Below, one piece after another: positions 37,101 through 46,908 of a stretch of DNA of 64,000 bases (the first letter of the stretch is position 1; the number at the start of each line of letters is the position of its first letter). This DNA is from Obelidium mucronatum (Eukaryota; Chytridiomycota; Chytridiomycetes; Chytridiales; Chytriomycetaceae). Below the pieces are notes generated by a model. The model was given only the letters and a program-made list of their open reading frames with translations. It ran no database searches and had not been told where the DNA came from. The DNA lies in NCBI GenBank assembly GCA_025765595.1, contig JAIVFH010000013.1:423204-487203 (forward strand), in the 5' to 3' direction. Made by a program: the position numbers and the translations under genes.

Positions 37101-37136
37101 GTCCGTGAGCTTCTTGGCGCCAGTGCTCTTCTTCAT
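34117..37136 (-). CDS. DDT/WHIM-domain chromatin protein with N-terminal PIP box, many frame breaks
   Basis: Likely nuclear, ISWI-partner type (Itc1/Acf1-like). Exon 1 (36978-37136) begins MKKSTGAKKLTDSLK and then QPSISAFF, a perfect PCNA-interaction box (Q-x-x-I-x-x-F-F). Exon 2 (from 36903) holds a low-complexity region and a DDT-like stretch (SEFMDLQMITDFAKEFGAGL). WHIM1-like HVHLLTLLVSQL, WHIM2-like LGMDRNYSSYFWID and a W-containing helical segment (WDRLGPADAENQVNKFFNRF) follow, then an acidic Ser/Asp tail. At least six single-base breaks (near 36060, 35578, 35253, 35196 and 34776, plus an unclear join near 36250) interrupt it. Domain reading is moderately sure; the C-terminal end may be spliced differently. 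Divergent from the WD40 gene by 58 bp. Confidence 0.6.
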
Positions 37137-37194
37137 GTCTGAACTTTGTTGGTGATGAATTAAAATTCAGAAATAGAAACAAGAATTAAAAGCA

Positions 37195-38726
37195 ATGCAG
37201 GGCACGGACGCTTCAGACTTCTTCCAGAGCGATCGCGACATTGAACTGGCACAGATCCGCGAAAGAAAAAAGACGCTTGCACTCGACGAGGCAAACAAGT
37301 TGAGGCTGCAGCACGCGTCGCTTGTGCGGACAACCTCAAAGGTGCTCTGCTTGGTGCTCGACAAGTTCAGGCCAAACACGGCCTTTGTCGGAGAAAGCGG
37401 TCATATTGCCCGAAAGCTTAATCTAGAGACAGGCGGAAGCGACGTGGTCTATCGCGGCCACAAGGGTCCTGTAACATGTGTAGCTGTTGAATACAACGAA
37501 CAGACGGGTGAAGATCACTATGTCTTTACTGGCTCATGGGACAAGACTATCAAGAAGTTTGATTCAAAGGTGTGTCGCATAGCGCAGATCATTCTGTTTC
37601 CACCCCTTGATTCACAACAGTGTTTCAGTTCCACCCCCAGGAACTATCGAACATAAACTAAACGATGACTTGCATTTCTGAATATTAGACTGGTCAAGTT
37701 CTTGCGACTTTTTCGGGTCATTCAGATTTCGTCAAGAGTATTGTCTTGGCTCCTCCGCACTTGGGCTCACAATCCCTCACTCTTTTGTCTGGTTCTTCCG
37801 ACAACACTATCAAAAAATGGGATACCTCGTCTGGATCTCTCCTTCAAACTTGGAAGGGGCACACCCGGCCTGTTGAATCTCTTGTCTTGTCGATTTCTCA
37901 AAGTGATGACAGCGCAACGTCACCTCCTTCAGTCTTTGTATTTTCCGGATCTTCAGATACATCTATTCGAAAATGGGACTTCAAAACCGGGACAGAAATT
38001 GCGGTGCTGCAAGGGCATTTAACGTCTGTGTATGAGTTGCGTTTGGAGGATGATGACGGTCAACAGGAATTGTGGAGTGTCTCTGCTGACAAGACGGTGA
38101 AAAGATGGAATCTAGAGGTATTCTCACTGCTTCAGCTGTAATACGTTGAATAATACGTTGACACCAACTGAATGTACTATTTTTTAGGCTGGAATTCCTG
38201 ACTCAAGCTATGAACACCCTGATTTTGTCAAGTGCGTCTGTGTTCACGGATCCTATGTCATTACTGGATGTCGTGATGAAAACATTCGCGTCTTTGATTT
38301 AACCGTACGTCATGCATTTGATTGTCAAGGATCTCCTTCCTTTAACTCCCTAACCGACGATGATACAGAGCGAAAAATGTATCAATATCGTTGAAGGCCA
38401 TTTTGGAGAAGTATCTTGTTTGGTTGTCGCAGGCGGTCGTTTATGGTCTGGCTCCTTGGACGCCACAATTCGATCATGGAATTTGGAAGGTTTGGCCAAA
38501 CCCCATTTCAAAAAAAAAAAAAACCCGGGTTTCAACTAACACTTTTACGGCAGATATTTTGAGACCAAACTTGACGGCAGTTGAAGCGGCTGCGAAATTG
38601 GAAATTCAACGGGCAAATGAGATTGCGGCGAGTGCAGCAGAAGCGTTTCCAACTGGGAGTGGAAGCATGTTGACTGAAGATGAAGAGCGAGAGTTGGCTG
38701 ATTTGATGAACGAGGAAGATGATTGA
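37195..38726 (+). CDS. WD40-repeat protein
   Basis: Five exons (37195-37569, 37689-38117, 38188-38304, 38369-38489, 38554-38726) all join in phase and give 404 residues. A charged N-terminal helix is followed by about six to seven WD repeats (for example GHKGPVTCVAV...GSWDKTIKKFD, GHSDFVKSIVL...GSSDNTIKKWD, GHLTSVYELRL...SADKTVKRWN, GHFGEVSCLVV...GSLDATIRSWN) forming one propeller, then a C-terminal helical tail with an Ala-rich stretch and acidic end LTEDEERELADLMNEEDD. Probably an adaptor in a complex; the specific family is not recognised. No frame breaks. Confidence 0.85.
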
Positions 38727-38928
38727 TAATGCCTTTTTGTAAAAGATAAAGAATAAAGAAACGATATGTTGACGCTATTATCTCCCGTGAAGCGCCTATG
38801 CAGCACACGTTTATTTGATTTCCATATTTTGCTTCCAAAATGCGCCGCTCGTGCGCAGTTTCGGGTGTTTGTTTTCGGGCGTTTGTTTATTTTGTTTGAT
38901 GAAGAAAAATCCCCGAAGCCTGAAAACC

Positions 38929-38936
38929 TATAAATA
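38929..38936 (+). promoter_or_regulatory. TATA box of the U3 snoRNA gene
   Basis: TATAAATA about 31-37 bp upstream of the predicted U3 5' end, a normal distance for a Pol II start. Confidence 0.6.
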
Positions 38937-38966
38937 GCCCGCTCCCCTTCCGTTTTCTTTTTTTTA

Positions 38967-39321
38967 TCGACCAACTCTAAAGGTTAGCATCCCATCTACT
39001 TCAACACTCTCTCACACTACCATCCACCGTACATCACTTATACTAAACACTATACGTCTTTTCTGTCAAATAGGATCAAATTTATAGTTAGTCTCTGCTT
39101 TTAGTTTTCCAAACTAGGCATCTTTACCAATGTAGATGATGAGACGATTCCTCCCCCATGAGCAGGAAGTTTCCAATCGGTTAGCACCACTTCGGTCACT
39201 TGTGATTGTTAGGGTACGCCTTTTGGGTTGAAGACTGCCTCCGGCCCCCCTTTTGCTGGCCTATGGGTGGGCGATAGCGTGGGGCGATGGAGAATGGGGT
39301 GATGGACTGTCTGATACATTG
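38967..39321 (+). ncRNA. U3: U3 small nucleolar RNA with a spliceosomal intron
   Basis: C/D-type snoRNA guiding early 18S rRNA processing in the nucleolus. The 5' exon (about 38967-38982, CGACCAACTCTAAAG) resembles the yeast U3 5' end; an intron of 91 bp (38983-39073: GTTAGC, branch TACTAAAC at 39041, acceptor AAATAG) ends exactly before GATCAAATTTATAG, the conserved box A segment. This is the same intron position as I recall for yeast SNR17. Box C' (ATGATGA, 39136-39142) and box D (CTGA in GTCTGA, 39309-39314) form a kink-turn closed by inner GAC/GTC and outer AATGTA/TACATT pairing. Box B-like GAGCAGGAAG is at 39160; box C is probably GCGATGG near 39284. Mature size about 265 nt. The 3' end is set by the terminal stem. 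Confidence 0.85.
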
Positions 39322-40030
39322 TTTTTCTCTCTCTCCCTCTTTTTTTTCTCTTGTCTCTTTACTTTACTTCTCTCTCTCCCCCTTTGGAACCAGGATTGAC
39401 ATTTGTCTCACTCCTCGTTCTGCTTTGGTTTGATAATAAATATTTATACCATTATTACTTGTTTCTCTTGTACATTATGCTCGGTCTTCCGTTTGAAAAG
39501 GCATACGTCGGAAAAAAATTCTTGAAACCGTTGAGCGTTGCAGCGCTGTCTCCCCTCATGAGTATGAGGAAGTCAAGTAGGGATCTGCCTTATTAAGTAT
39601 ATAGTGAAGAATAATATTTTATTGAGTCGTATCAGTTGCTGATCTCGCCAGCAGATGCATTGGAATCATCCGACCTTTCACGTCGTTTTGAAATGAAAGC
39701 AGATATTTAAAGGCAGGCTTAGAAAGTAGGAAAGTAACAGAAAAGTATTACATAATGTAAAAACAATGATAAGTGCAAGATGAGTAATAGCGGGGAGGCG
39801 TACAGTCAAATTATTATTAAATGGATCAAGTCCCTTTCATCAAATGGAATGCTCACACCGGTAATGCCAAAAAAACTCGTATAATTGGATGTCAAAAAAT
39901 TGGATGTTGGATTCATTATGAGAGTTTTTTGGTGGGGCCAAATAATCATCATGATTTCATTCCGAGTTTTTCTCTCATAAAGGGGACCCAAATTTCCCAC
40001 CTTTCTCCTCTTAAAATAATCTCTAACATC
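39322..40030. other. Intergenic region, no gene seen
   Basis: CT-rich and then AT-rich DNA between the U3 gene and the secreted protein gene. The open frame near 39351-39596 shows no signal, domain or composition that supports coding. The last 100 bases include a TATA-like CATAAA before the secreted gene. Confidence 0.5.
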
Positions 40031-41064
40031 ATGCAGTTATCCCTTCTCCTCCTTTCTGTGTTTGCATCCTTGGTGACTGCCCACGGTGGAATCATCTCTC
40101 CAGCACCAATCAACCCTGTTGCAGCTGGAAAGAAGCCAGGCCTTGGCAACTTTAGAACAGTTGGAAACGGATGTGGGGCCGCTGTTCCTGCTAACCTCCA
40201 AGCGTCGGTTACCTGGACCGTTGGTCAAACCGCCAATTTGATGTACTTCCAATTGAACGGAGACGGTGCTGGACCAGGTACGCAACTATACCCTAATGAA
40301 AGAAAAAAAAAACTCTAAAATTTAATCGTCGTTTTTGTTTCTTAAAATTAAATGAATTAGTTACCGCGAAAATCGACACTACCGGAAAGGGCAACTTTGC
40401 GTCCGCCACTGCCGCTCAAATCACTCTCCAACCACCTGGCAATAACGGTCGAGGTGGAGCTAAGGGAGCTAAGCTCCTGTGAACTTGGTTGTTCCAAACA
40501 CGCCATGTACCAACTGCCTTGTTCAAGTCAAGAACGCTGGTGCCGGATTCGGAAACTGTATTGCCGTCAATATTGTTGCTCCAGGAGCCGCTGGTGCTGC
40601 TGCTGCTGCTCCTGCCGCTGCTCCTGCTGCCGCTCCAGCTGCTGCGCCGGCTGCTCCAGCTCCAGCTGCTGGAAAGAAGGGCAGAAAGGGCACGGGTATT
40701 AAGAATCTAGCTGCTGCTGCTGTCGCTGCTATTCAAGGAAATGCTGCGCCTGCGGCTGCCCCCGCACCAGTTGCCGGCACCAGCTGCTCCAGTTGCTGCT
40801 CCAGTTGCTCCAGTTGCTCCAGTTGCTCCAGTTGCCGCACCAGCTGCTCCAGTTGCCGCTCCAGTTGCTCCAGTTGCTCCAGTTGCACCAGCTGCCCCAG
40901 TTGCCCCAGTTGCTGCCCCAGTTGCCCCAGTTGCTGCCCCAGTTGCTCCAGTTGCTCCAGTCGCTGCACCAGCTGCCGCTCCGGTTGCCGCTCCCGTGGC
41001 ACCAGTTGCTGCACCAGTTGCTGCACCAGTTGCTGCTGCAGGGCTAACTGCTCCACGCAGATAA
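40031..41064 (+). CDS. Secreted protein with N-terminal histidine and Ala/Pro/Val-rich tail, two frame breaks
   Basis: Exons 40031-40277 and 40361-41064 (83-bp intron, phase 1). A signal peptide (MQLSLLLLSVFASLVTA) would be cut to leave His as first residue (HGGIISPAPINP), as in copper 'histidine-brace' proteins. The folded part of about 150 residues has cysteines in GNGCGAAV, NTPCTNC and FGNCIAV. A long tail of Ala/Pro/Val repeats (AAPVAPVAP units) ends LTAPRR; it may be a wall-spanning stalk. A missing base near 40473 and an extra base near 40775 break the frame; with both corrected the protein is continuous. I see no second conserved histidine, so an active LPMO is doubtful. Family unknown. 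Confidence 0.6.
40590..41060 (+). repeat. Short-period coding repeat (Ala-Pro-Val)
   Basis: Repeated GCTCCAGTT-type units, irregularly permuted, encode the Ala/Pro/Val tail. All three forward frames and one reverse frame are open through part of it, giving misleading Ser-Cys and Leu-Gln repeat frames. Confidence 0.8.
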
Positions 41065-41214
41065 ATTCTTGTTGAGTTAAAACTTTAGTTTTTCGTTAAA
41101 CTTGCATACTTCGCATTAGTAAAAAAGCAATTTCACAATCCATTCTCCAAAATCTGTTATCAAATTTACTTTTTTTAAGAATGATTCCTTATTGGGTTTC
41201 TAATTTCTGTCAAA

Positions 41215-42913
41215 TCAGCTACTCCATCCTGCACGGGCAGCCGAGCCCAGCTCACCCTGAAAATCACCACCGATTTCCCACACCAATGCTCCACCCAATC
41301 CAACTCCTCGCATCCAAGAAGCTTTCGCCTGAATCGATCGAGCGTCGTCAAACGCTACAAACAAGTTTGAAATTCCATTGTACGAGGGAGAAAAGACGGT
41401 AGCAGACGCAGCAGAAGTAAAGTACTGATAGCTCCATCCATTGGAGACAGACGTTGAACCGCTTGCCAACGGTGCATTCGATTGCTTGCCGTTCCCGCCT
41501 CGCAAGGCGAAATATGTCCACGCTCCGGAAGTTCCACATGATCCACATGGATCACATTCACCGATATCATGGAAGTCACCACGCAAAGCTGGACAGCTTC
41601 CAGATGGAGAGGGGCTATTGGCGCATGGTTGAAATAGACCATTGGCAGAACCTTGGCTTGCCACAGACCAGGACCGGCCATAGAAGGCCAAGCCACCCAC
41701 AAGCTGGGACGGAGACACGCCTTCCGAAATATATGATTGAATCGAATTTTGAACGTTGAGAGATGATCCATTTGGATCTTGTGGTTCATTGGTAAGGGGT
41801 GCATTGAAATCAGCATTGGCGACCCATGGTCCATAGAGATCATACGTCATGATTCCCATAAAATTGACATGTTTAGCATATTCAGTGGCGTAGTTTCTTC
41901 CACCTTGGATATATCTTGAAGCCACGGCGCTTACTGCTATGGATATGTGGCGGTCTGGACCCAAGTTCCGTGCGCAACATCGAAAGCAAGGTTGCAAAGT
42001 TGGATACATCATTGGCACTGACTTCGTTACAAGGAATACCACCCCCACCAGGATATTCCCAATCAATATCAACACCGTCAAACCCGTTTGTATCAAGGAA
42101 CGAGTGAATGTTCTTGACAAACTTTTGCCTCAACCCGGCATCGCCAGCTACGGACGAGAAGTGCACTCCACCAGTGTATCCACCAATAGATAAAATCGTT
42201 CTGATGTGTTGGTACTTTTGTCGAACTGGTCCATTCATGATTGAGATCCAATATGAGTCATCGCCTTTCCCAGATGATACCAAGTTTCCTTGGGAGTCGG
42301 GAAACATGAACGAATACAGAACAGAGTTGTAGTTGGACAGATCGATTTGGTCAATTCCGTTTACACCACCCAGTGCCCAGTATCCAACAAGGCCGGCAGA
42401 GGTGAAAGGTCTGTAATGTGAATTTTGGCGATGCTGTTTCCGTTGAACCATTGGCCAGCTGCGGAGAGGTTGAAGGTGCAGCTGTGGCTGAAATAGTTGT
42501 GGATTGTCCACCCGATGTTGTCGATTCAGTTGTAGGTGAAGTTAAGTCGGAAGAAGTTATAGTTGAGAGAGTAGACGTTGATGGAGAAACCGTGCCATAT
42601 GAATAGGAAGAAGTGGGTTGATAAGAAGATCGTGAGCCAGAAGATCTCGAGACAGTTGGTGTACCTGACGAGAAGAGATCACTTGATGCGGCAGCTGTAC
42701 CAGATCTTGAGGATGTGTTTTGGTTGTTGTCCAAGACACTTTGCTTGTTGGCTGAATCCCGTTGTTCCTTGACACAACGACTCCAATAGCAACCGCAGCT
42801 GCAGTCAACACTACCAGAACGATTCCCCCGATCAAAGCAGCCCTTTTCTTTCGCTGTGGTGTCCACTTTGCCTCTATTCCGTCAGCATTCGAGCTTTTGG
42901 CTGTCAGAAACAT
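41215..42913 (-). CDS. Membrane-anchored GH18 chitinase, three frame breaks
   Basis: Chitin hydrolase of family 18. A short cytosolic part is followed by a membrane anchor (AALIGGIVLVVLTAAAVAIG, about residues 26-45), a Ser/Thr-rich linker of about 100 residues, then the catalytic barrel from VGYWALGG through SIGGYTGG to the active-site motif DGVDIDWEYPGG (Glu is the acid catalyst), MTYDLYGPW and a C-terminal GGALVWEIGGDF strand. No introns. Three +1 breaks (near 42712, 42408 and 41960) sit in the linker, in TTT and in GGG; all conserved blocks reappear after each. A type II anchored chitinase would act on the cell's own wall or septum rather than being released. Confidence 0.8.
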
Positions 42914-42957
42914 TTTAATAACAAAAAAAAAAAAGATGGTCGCCGAACCAGAATATT

Positions 42958-44225
42958 TTATTGTTTTCCTGCATTTTTACGCAACTTGGCGCCGCCTTCC
43001 TTCACACGTGTTTCGTCGAGAACATCAACGCCATTGTCTTTTTCGAGACCCATTTTGTCTATTTTCGCCGCCTTCTTTTCGCTGCGGTCCCCATCATCGT
43101 CGTTCTTTTTCTTATCACCGTGACCATGTTTGCCACCTTTTGCAAAGCTTTCTACAGCAATTCCTGCAAAGACAAGCAGAACTGCGCACCATTGTCCCAG
43201 AACGAGCTTGTGGTCATACAAGAAGACGCTGATTAAAATGGATCCCATCTTTCGGGTCACAGTTACAGTCACTGATTCAAAAGAATTTTTTAGTAGTCAT
43301 AGGGGAATCAAGATCCATACAAGCACAAACCCAAAAACATTGCTCCAAATCTTTCAATCGTATGGAAAATGAAACATTGCCCAAGTGCACCACACAACCC
43401 AAACAAAACAACGTCATAGAGAACTTGTGGGTGCATCGTGACAAATGCGATGGCATTACTCAACTCCTGGGTGTACGAATCGCTGGCAACCAAAAACACA
43501 GCCATTATGATTGATGAAAACAGATTCATAAAGAACATCATATGGAATCCACTGAGTGTACGGAATGTACGAAAAATCTCATCTTGAGTCGAGTTGGTTA
43601 CTCCATCCAAAATCAAGTTGATGCATAGCAGCATGATTCCCCACAGTTTTTGAAGTAAAGGAATGTCTGCGTTCTTGTCCTTCTTCTTTGACCCTTTTGG
43701 ATTCATCAGCATGAACATTGTCATTCCGGCTGTGATGAGAAGCACGACCAGGTACTTTTGCCAGGGAAATGACTTTCGATACAGGATGATATTCATGAGC
43801 ATAACGGGCACTAGTTTTCCGCTCTTCCCTAGGATCATTGTCGGATAGTCAATATATTTCAGGGATGCATATCCAAATGGAGCAGCGCAGACTGAAATTA
43901 TTGATAGCTGAATAAACTTGTTGCGTAGAGGAACGCTGGGCAGTTGTACTTTCATGTTGCGACTAAACAAGTAGATCCAGGCTACAAACGACGCAAGAAT
44001 TGATTGAATCACATTCATGAAGCTACAAATACAGGGCAATGCTTAGTCCCCTAACGAGGCTCGACAAGTCACTCACATGAAGTACTTGAACTTGATCTTG
44101 TCTCCTGACTCCTCATCCACGTATTGTCTTGTAGTGACTCGCTCTTGCAAAATTCCCCAGCTGAAGAAGCAAACATATATCCCAATCACGCAAAGCGCCT
44201 TCTCCAATGTTGTTGTTGCTGTCAT
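42958..44225 (-). CDS. HUT1: UDP-galactose/nucleotide-sugar transporter, HUT1/SLC35B1 type
   Basis: ER membrane carrier of the SLC35B1 branch, importing UDP-sugars or exchanging ATP/ADP. Exons 44077-44225, 43331-44022 and 42958-43271 (introns of 54 and 59 bp) give 384 residues with about ten membrane spans. Marks: CVIGIYVCFFSWGILQERVTT at the N-terminus, SLKYIDYPTMILGKSGKLVPVM, GVTNSTQDEIF and VTVTRKMGSILISVFLYDH. The C-terminal tail after the last span is long, charged and His/Lys-rich (KGGKHGHGDKKK). Intact. It would feed the nearby glycosylation genes, although co-regulation is only inferred. Confidence 0.88.
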
Positions 44226-44437
44226 ATTTTGTAGATATTTCTCAACCAATCAGGATTTGACAAACCAAAGAAGTCCACTAAACAGGGTAGAAAAGTGTGG
44301 CAAATCGACTCCGGTTATTGCACACATTAGTACTAGAGCTGAGTATCCATCAAGATTGCCGACGATTTTTTTCTTTCTCTTTTCAATACTCAGTAAATTT
44401 TAGGGTTATGATGTTTTATCATTCGGAAGTGTCATAT

Positions 44438-44511
44438 GCCTCCTTAGCTCAGTTGGTCAGATCGCCTGCCTAGTAAGCAGGAAGTCAGCGGTTCAAATCC
44501 GCTAGGAGGCA
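44438..44511 (+). tRNA. tRNA-Thr (anticodon AGT)
   Basis: Acceptor stem GCCTCCT/AGGAGGC pairs fully over 7 bp; anticodon stem CCTGC/GCAGG closes the loop CTAGTAA, so the anticodon is AGT (codon ACU). T arm AGCGG/CCGCT encloses TTCAAAT. The D stem GCTC/GATC has one mismatch. No intron. CCA is not encoded, as expected in eukaryotes. Confidence 0.92.
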
Positions 44512-44678
44512 TTTTAGTAGAACTTTATACTGCTATTGGAGCCCATTCGCTTTACCAAAGCGTTCGATCTTACTGCGGTCGATTTTTTACTGTTAAGATT
44601 CAATGAAATAATCAGTGCTGAGAGTATGATGATAAGTAAATGAAAAATCTCCAAAAAAAACCACTTTGATTTGTCAAA

Positions 44679-46844
44679 ATGGATGCTGCACCAGCGGCCG
44701 AGGGTTTCCAACCCTCAGAGCTGTTCAAAACATCGTCTCTCGATCTACTTCGCGCGCCAAATATCAAGCCAAACCTAAAATATAAACATATTCCTTCGAA
44801 AACAATCAGCAGACGCGGGTCCCAAGCCGACCTTGAAGCCACAAAATTACAATCAATCAACACATCAACAGCTCATCGCCAGCAACAGGACAAAAAAAGA
44901 ACCTTTCCTTCAAAATCGAGTGATCAAAAATCGGCCTCAGAGCATCGGACATCAACTCTCGAAAAGCCTGACAATTCAGACGCAGTCTTGTCGTCAAGTT
45001 ATCCTGAAACTCTCACAACTCACACCGAGTCCAAAGCCGCCGAACAGTACCGCCTTCTTTCTCAAGTGACTGCCGATCGCGCCGAACATGAGACAACACA
45101 TCTGTTGACAACTGCAGCTGACCACGAAAACCACCTCGCTGAGCAAGTTGCAAACCACTTGAAGGGAATGCAAAAGTTCATGGCCACACGCCTCCGCACT
45201 GGAGGAGTATTTGTGGATGGCGGGTTGGTTTCTTTGGGAACGGCGGACCGTCTTGTGGAAGCCGAAAAGGCAAAACAAAAGAAGGAAGCCGAAAAAAAAC
45301 GTGTTCACCAACTTGAACTGATGGAGGCGGAACTGCAACAAAAGGCAAAGATTGAAAGGCAGAAAAAAACGGGTAAAGGAAGGAGGAGGCTGGCTGTATT
45401 GGAAGGGGGCACTGGAGATATCCCTGTTGGATTCTTGACCAAACGAAACGACTTTAGACCATTGCCAGTTGGTTCAACGGATAAAAAGCCATCGCAAGAT
45501 TCTGGTCGCGTGTATGATAGTATGTCGCTTTATGAAATGCTTTCCAAAGAAGATGTGGACGGATTGGTTGCAAATGATGAAAATCGTGCTGGTGAAGAAT
45601 CGGAAGTCGATGTGATGGAAGCACTCAACAATAAGCTGGAATCCATGAAACTTCAGCTTTGCCAAACAACAGATCGCCTCGAAGAGCAGAAGCGACGAAA
45701 AGAAAATCCTGGTACTCCACCACCAACAGAAGAAAGAGCTCAAATCGTTTCTGCTTCCAAAAAGCCATCTTCTAAATTTGTCAAGGTGGATTCTTCAGCG
45801 TCTCTTCTTTCCAGAGGTGTTTCTGCTGCTATTGTTAGACGAACGAGTGGGAGGGGAGGACCAAGAGTTCCACTCGAGGTTGCAGCCATCTGGAAAGCAA
45901 AGGAAGAAGGACGTTTTAGTCAGGATCACAATGACTGCATAGTATCCCACATTCAAGCAATCCCTGATCCTGTTGCAGAGAATTTAGAGACCAAACCAAA
46001 ACGTCTCGTTCCAAGGAGGCATGCAGCTGATTCCGATTTTGTGTCATTTAGTGATTCTGCGAATATCTTGAATCTTAAACAGGTTCTTGATGTTCAAAAT
46101 GCTAAAATCGACCAACTGGCAGAGGAAGTTCTTGGACCATATGACACACACGTTGAAGAAACCAAACCTATTGCCTTTATTGATCCTCAATTTATTGCAA
46201 GCTCCGCAGAGGAGATTATTTTAAACCCCCTTCAGTATGAAGAAAGCGACACCACTAGATCCAAACCATTTCAAATTGACGCCGTTACAGAACAGTTTCC
46301 TTCATATGATTACAGATATGAGGAGGAACCTCTTCGAAAGTGCGATCCACCCCCTGAACCGGTGATTTTCGCATTTCCCCATTCTTCCGCAAGACTTTTA
46401 GATGCTAGGAATCGACGAATCAACCCCACATCATCTTCTGAAATAATCCAACCACGGCTCCCAACGAACCCACAGTCTCTTAAAATACAAAGCAGCATTC
46501 ATAACATATCTCAGCCACCGACTTTGAGTGCGTCGGCATATGCAGCATCCAGCAAGGTTGCCGAGGCTTGTATGAAAAATCAGTTCAAAATGGCACCGAC
46601 CTTATCATTAATGGAGACTGGGGGTGGACTCAAATCGAATCCTGTTGTGGATCTACCAGAAAGGAAATTTGTCGGAAAGTTGGAGCATGTTTTTGGCCTG
46701 AGTTTTGAGGATCTGAAACTTGGGAGTGGCGCCAACAAGCGTGATTCAAAGTCTGCTCATCATTCCACTGTTACTGATTCTGTTTTGAGCAAGTTGGGTG
46801 TTGAATCGAAACATGCAAAGGTTGCAAAAAGCGGAAAGAAGTAA
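44679..46844 (+). CDS. Large charged protein with coiled-coil, function unknown
   Basis: Intronless open frame of 721 residues with no frame break, starting MDAAPAAEGFQPSELF. A Ser/Lys-rich N-terminal region is followed by a Glu/Lys/Ala-rich helical stretch (about residues 180-245, EAEKAKQKKEAEKKRVHQLE) and a second helix with heptad spacing (about 310-350, ALNNKLESMKLQLCQTTDRL), both likely coiled coils. A conserved-looking C-terminal segment reads LPERKFVGKLEHVFGLSFED. No enzymatic motif or membrane span. In a flagellated fungus a cytoskeletal or axonemal role would fit, but I do not recognise the family. It starts about 170 bp after the tRNA. Confidence 0.75.
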   Translation: MDAAPAAEGFQPSELFKTSSLDLLRAPNIKPNLKYKHIPSKTISRRGSQADLEATKLQSINTSTAHRQQQDKKRTFPSKSSDQKSASEHRTSTLEKPDNSDAVLSSSYPETLTTHTESKAAEQYRLLSQVTADRAEHETTHLLTTAADHENHLAEQVANHLKGMQKFMATRLRTGGVFVDGGLVSLGTADRLVEAEKAKQKKEAEKKRVHQLELMEAELQQKAKIERQKKTGKGRRRLAVLEGGTGDIPVGFLTKRNDFRPLPVGSTDKKPSQDSGRVYDSMSLYEMLSKEDVDGLVANDENRAGEESEVDVMEALNNKLESMKLQLCQTTDRLEEQKRRKENPGTPPPTEERAQIVSASKKPSSKFVKVDSSASLLSRGVSAAIVRRTSGRGGPRVPLEVAAIWKAKEEGRFSQDHNDCIVSHIQAIPDPVAENLETKPKRLVPRRHAADSDFVSFSDSANILNLKQVLDVQNAKIDQLAEEVLGPYDTHVEETKPIAFIDPQFIASSAEEIILNPLQYEESDTTRSKPFQIDAVTEQFPSYDYRYEEEPLRKCDPPPEPVIFAFPHSSARLLDARNRRINPTSSSEIIQPRLPTNPQSLKIQSSIHNISQPPTLSASAYAASSKVAEACMKNQFKMAPTLSLMETGGGLKSNPVVDLPERKFVGKLEHVFGLSFEDLKLGSGANKRDSKSAHHSTVTDSVLSKLGVESKHAKVAKSGKK

Positions 46845-46908
46845 TTATACCATTACTATTTGGGAACATATTTTAAATCAGTATTTTTAATTTGACAAGA
46901 ACGCTCTA

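Noticed and set aside
39351..39596. Small hydrophobic open frame after the U3 gene
   Set aside because: Pyrimidine-rich DNA gives a Leu/Tyr-rich translation with no start context, splice or polyadenylation support.
40031..40640. Reading the secreted His1 protein as an active lytic polysaccharide monooxygenase
   Set aside because: The N-terminal histidine fits, but I find no second histidine in the folded part to complete a histidine brace, and no LPMO family motif.
40733..41056. Open frames of Leu-Gln-Glu, Ser-Ser-Cys and Ala-Pro repeats on both strands
   Set aside because: All are shadows of one short-period repeat. Only the Ala/Pro/Val frame connects to the signal peptide and the folded domain and ends at a natural stop.
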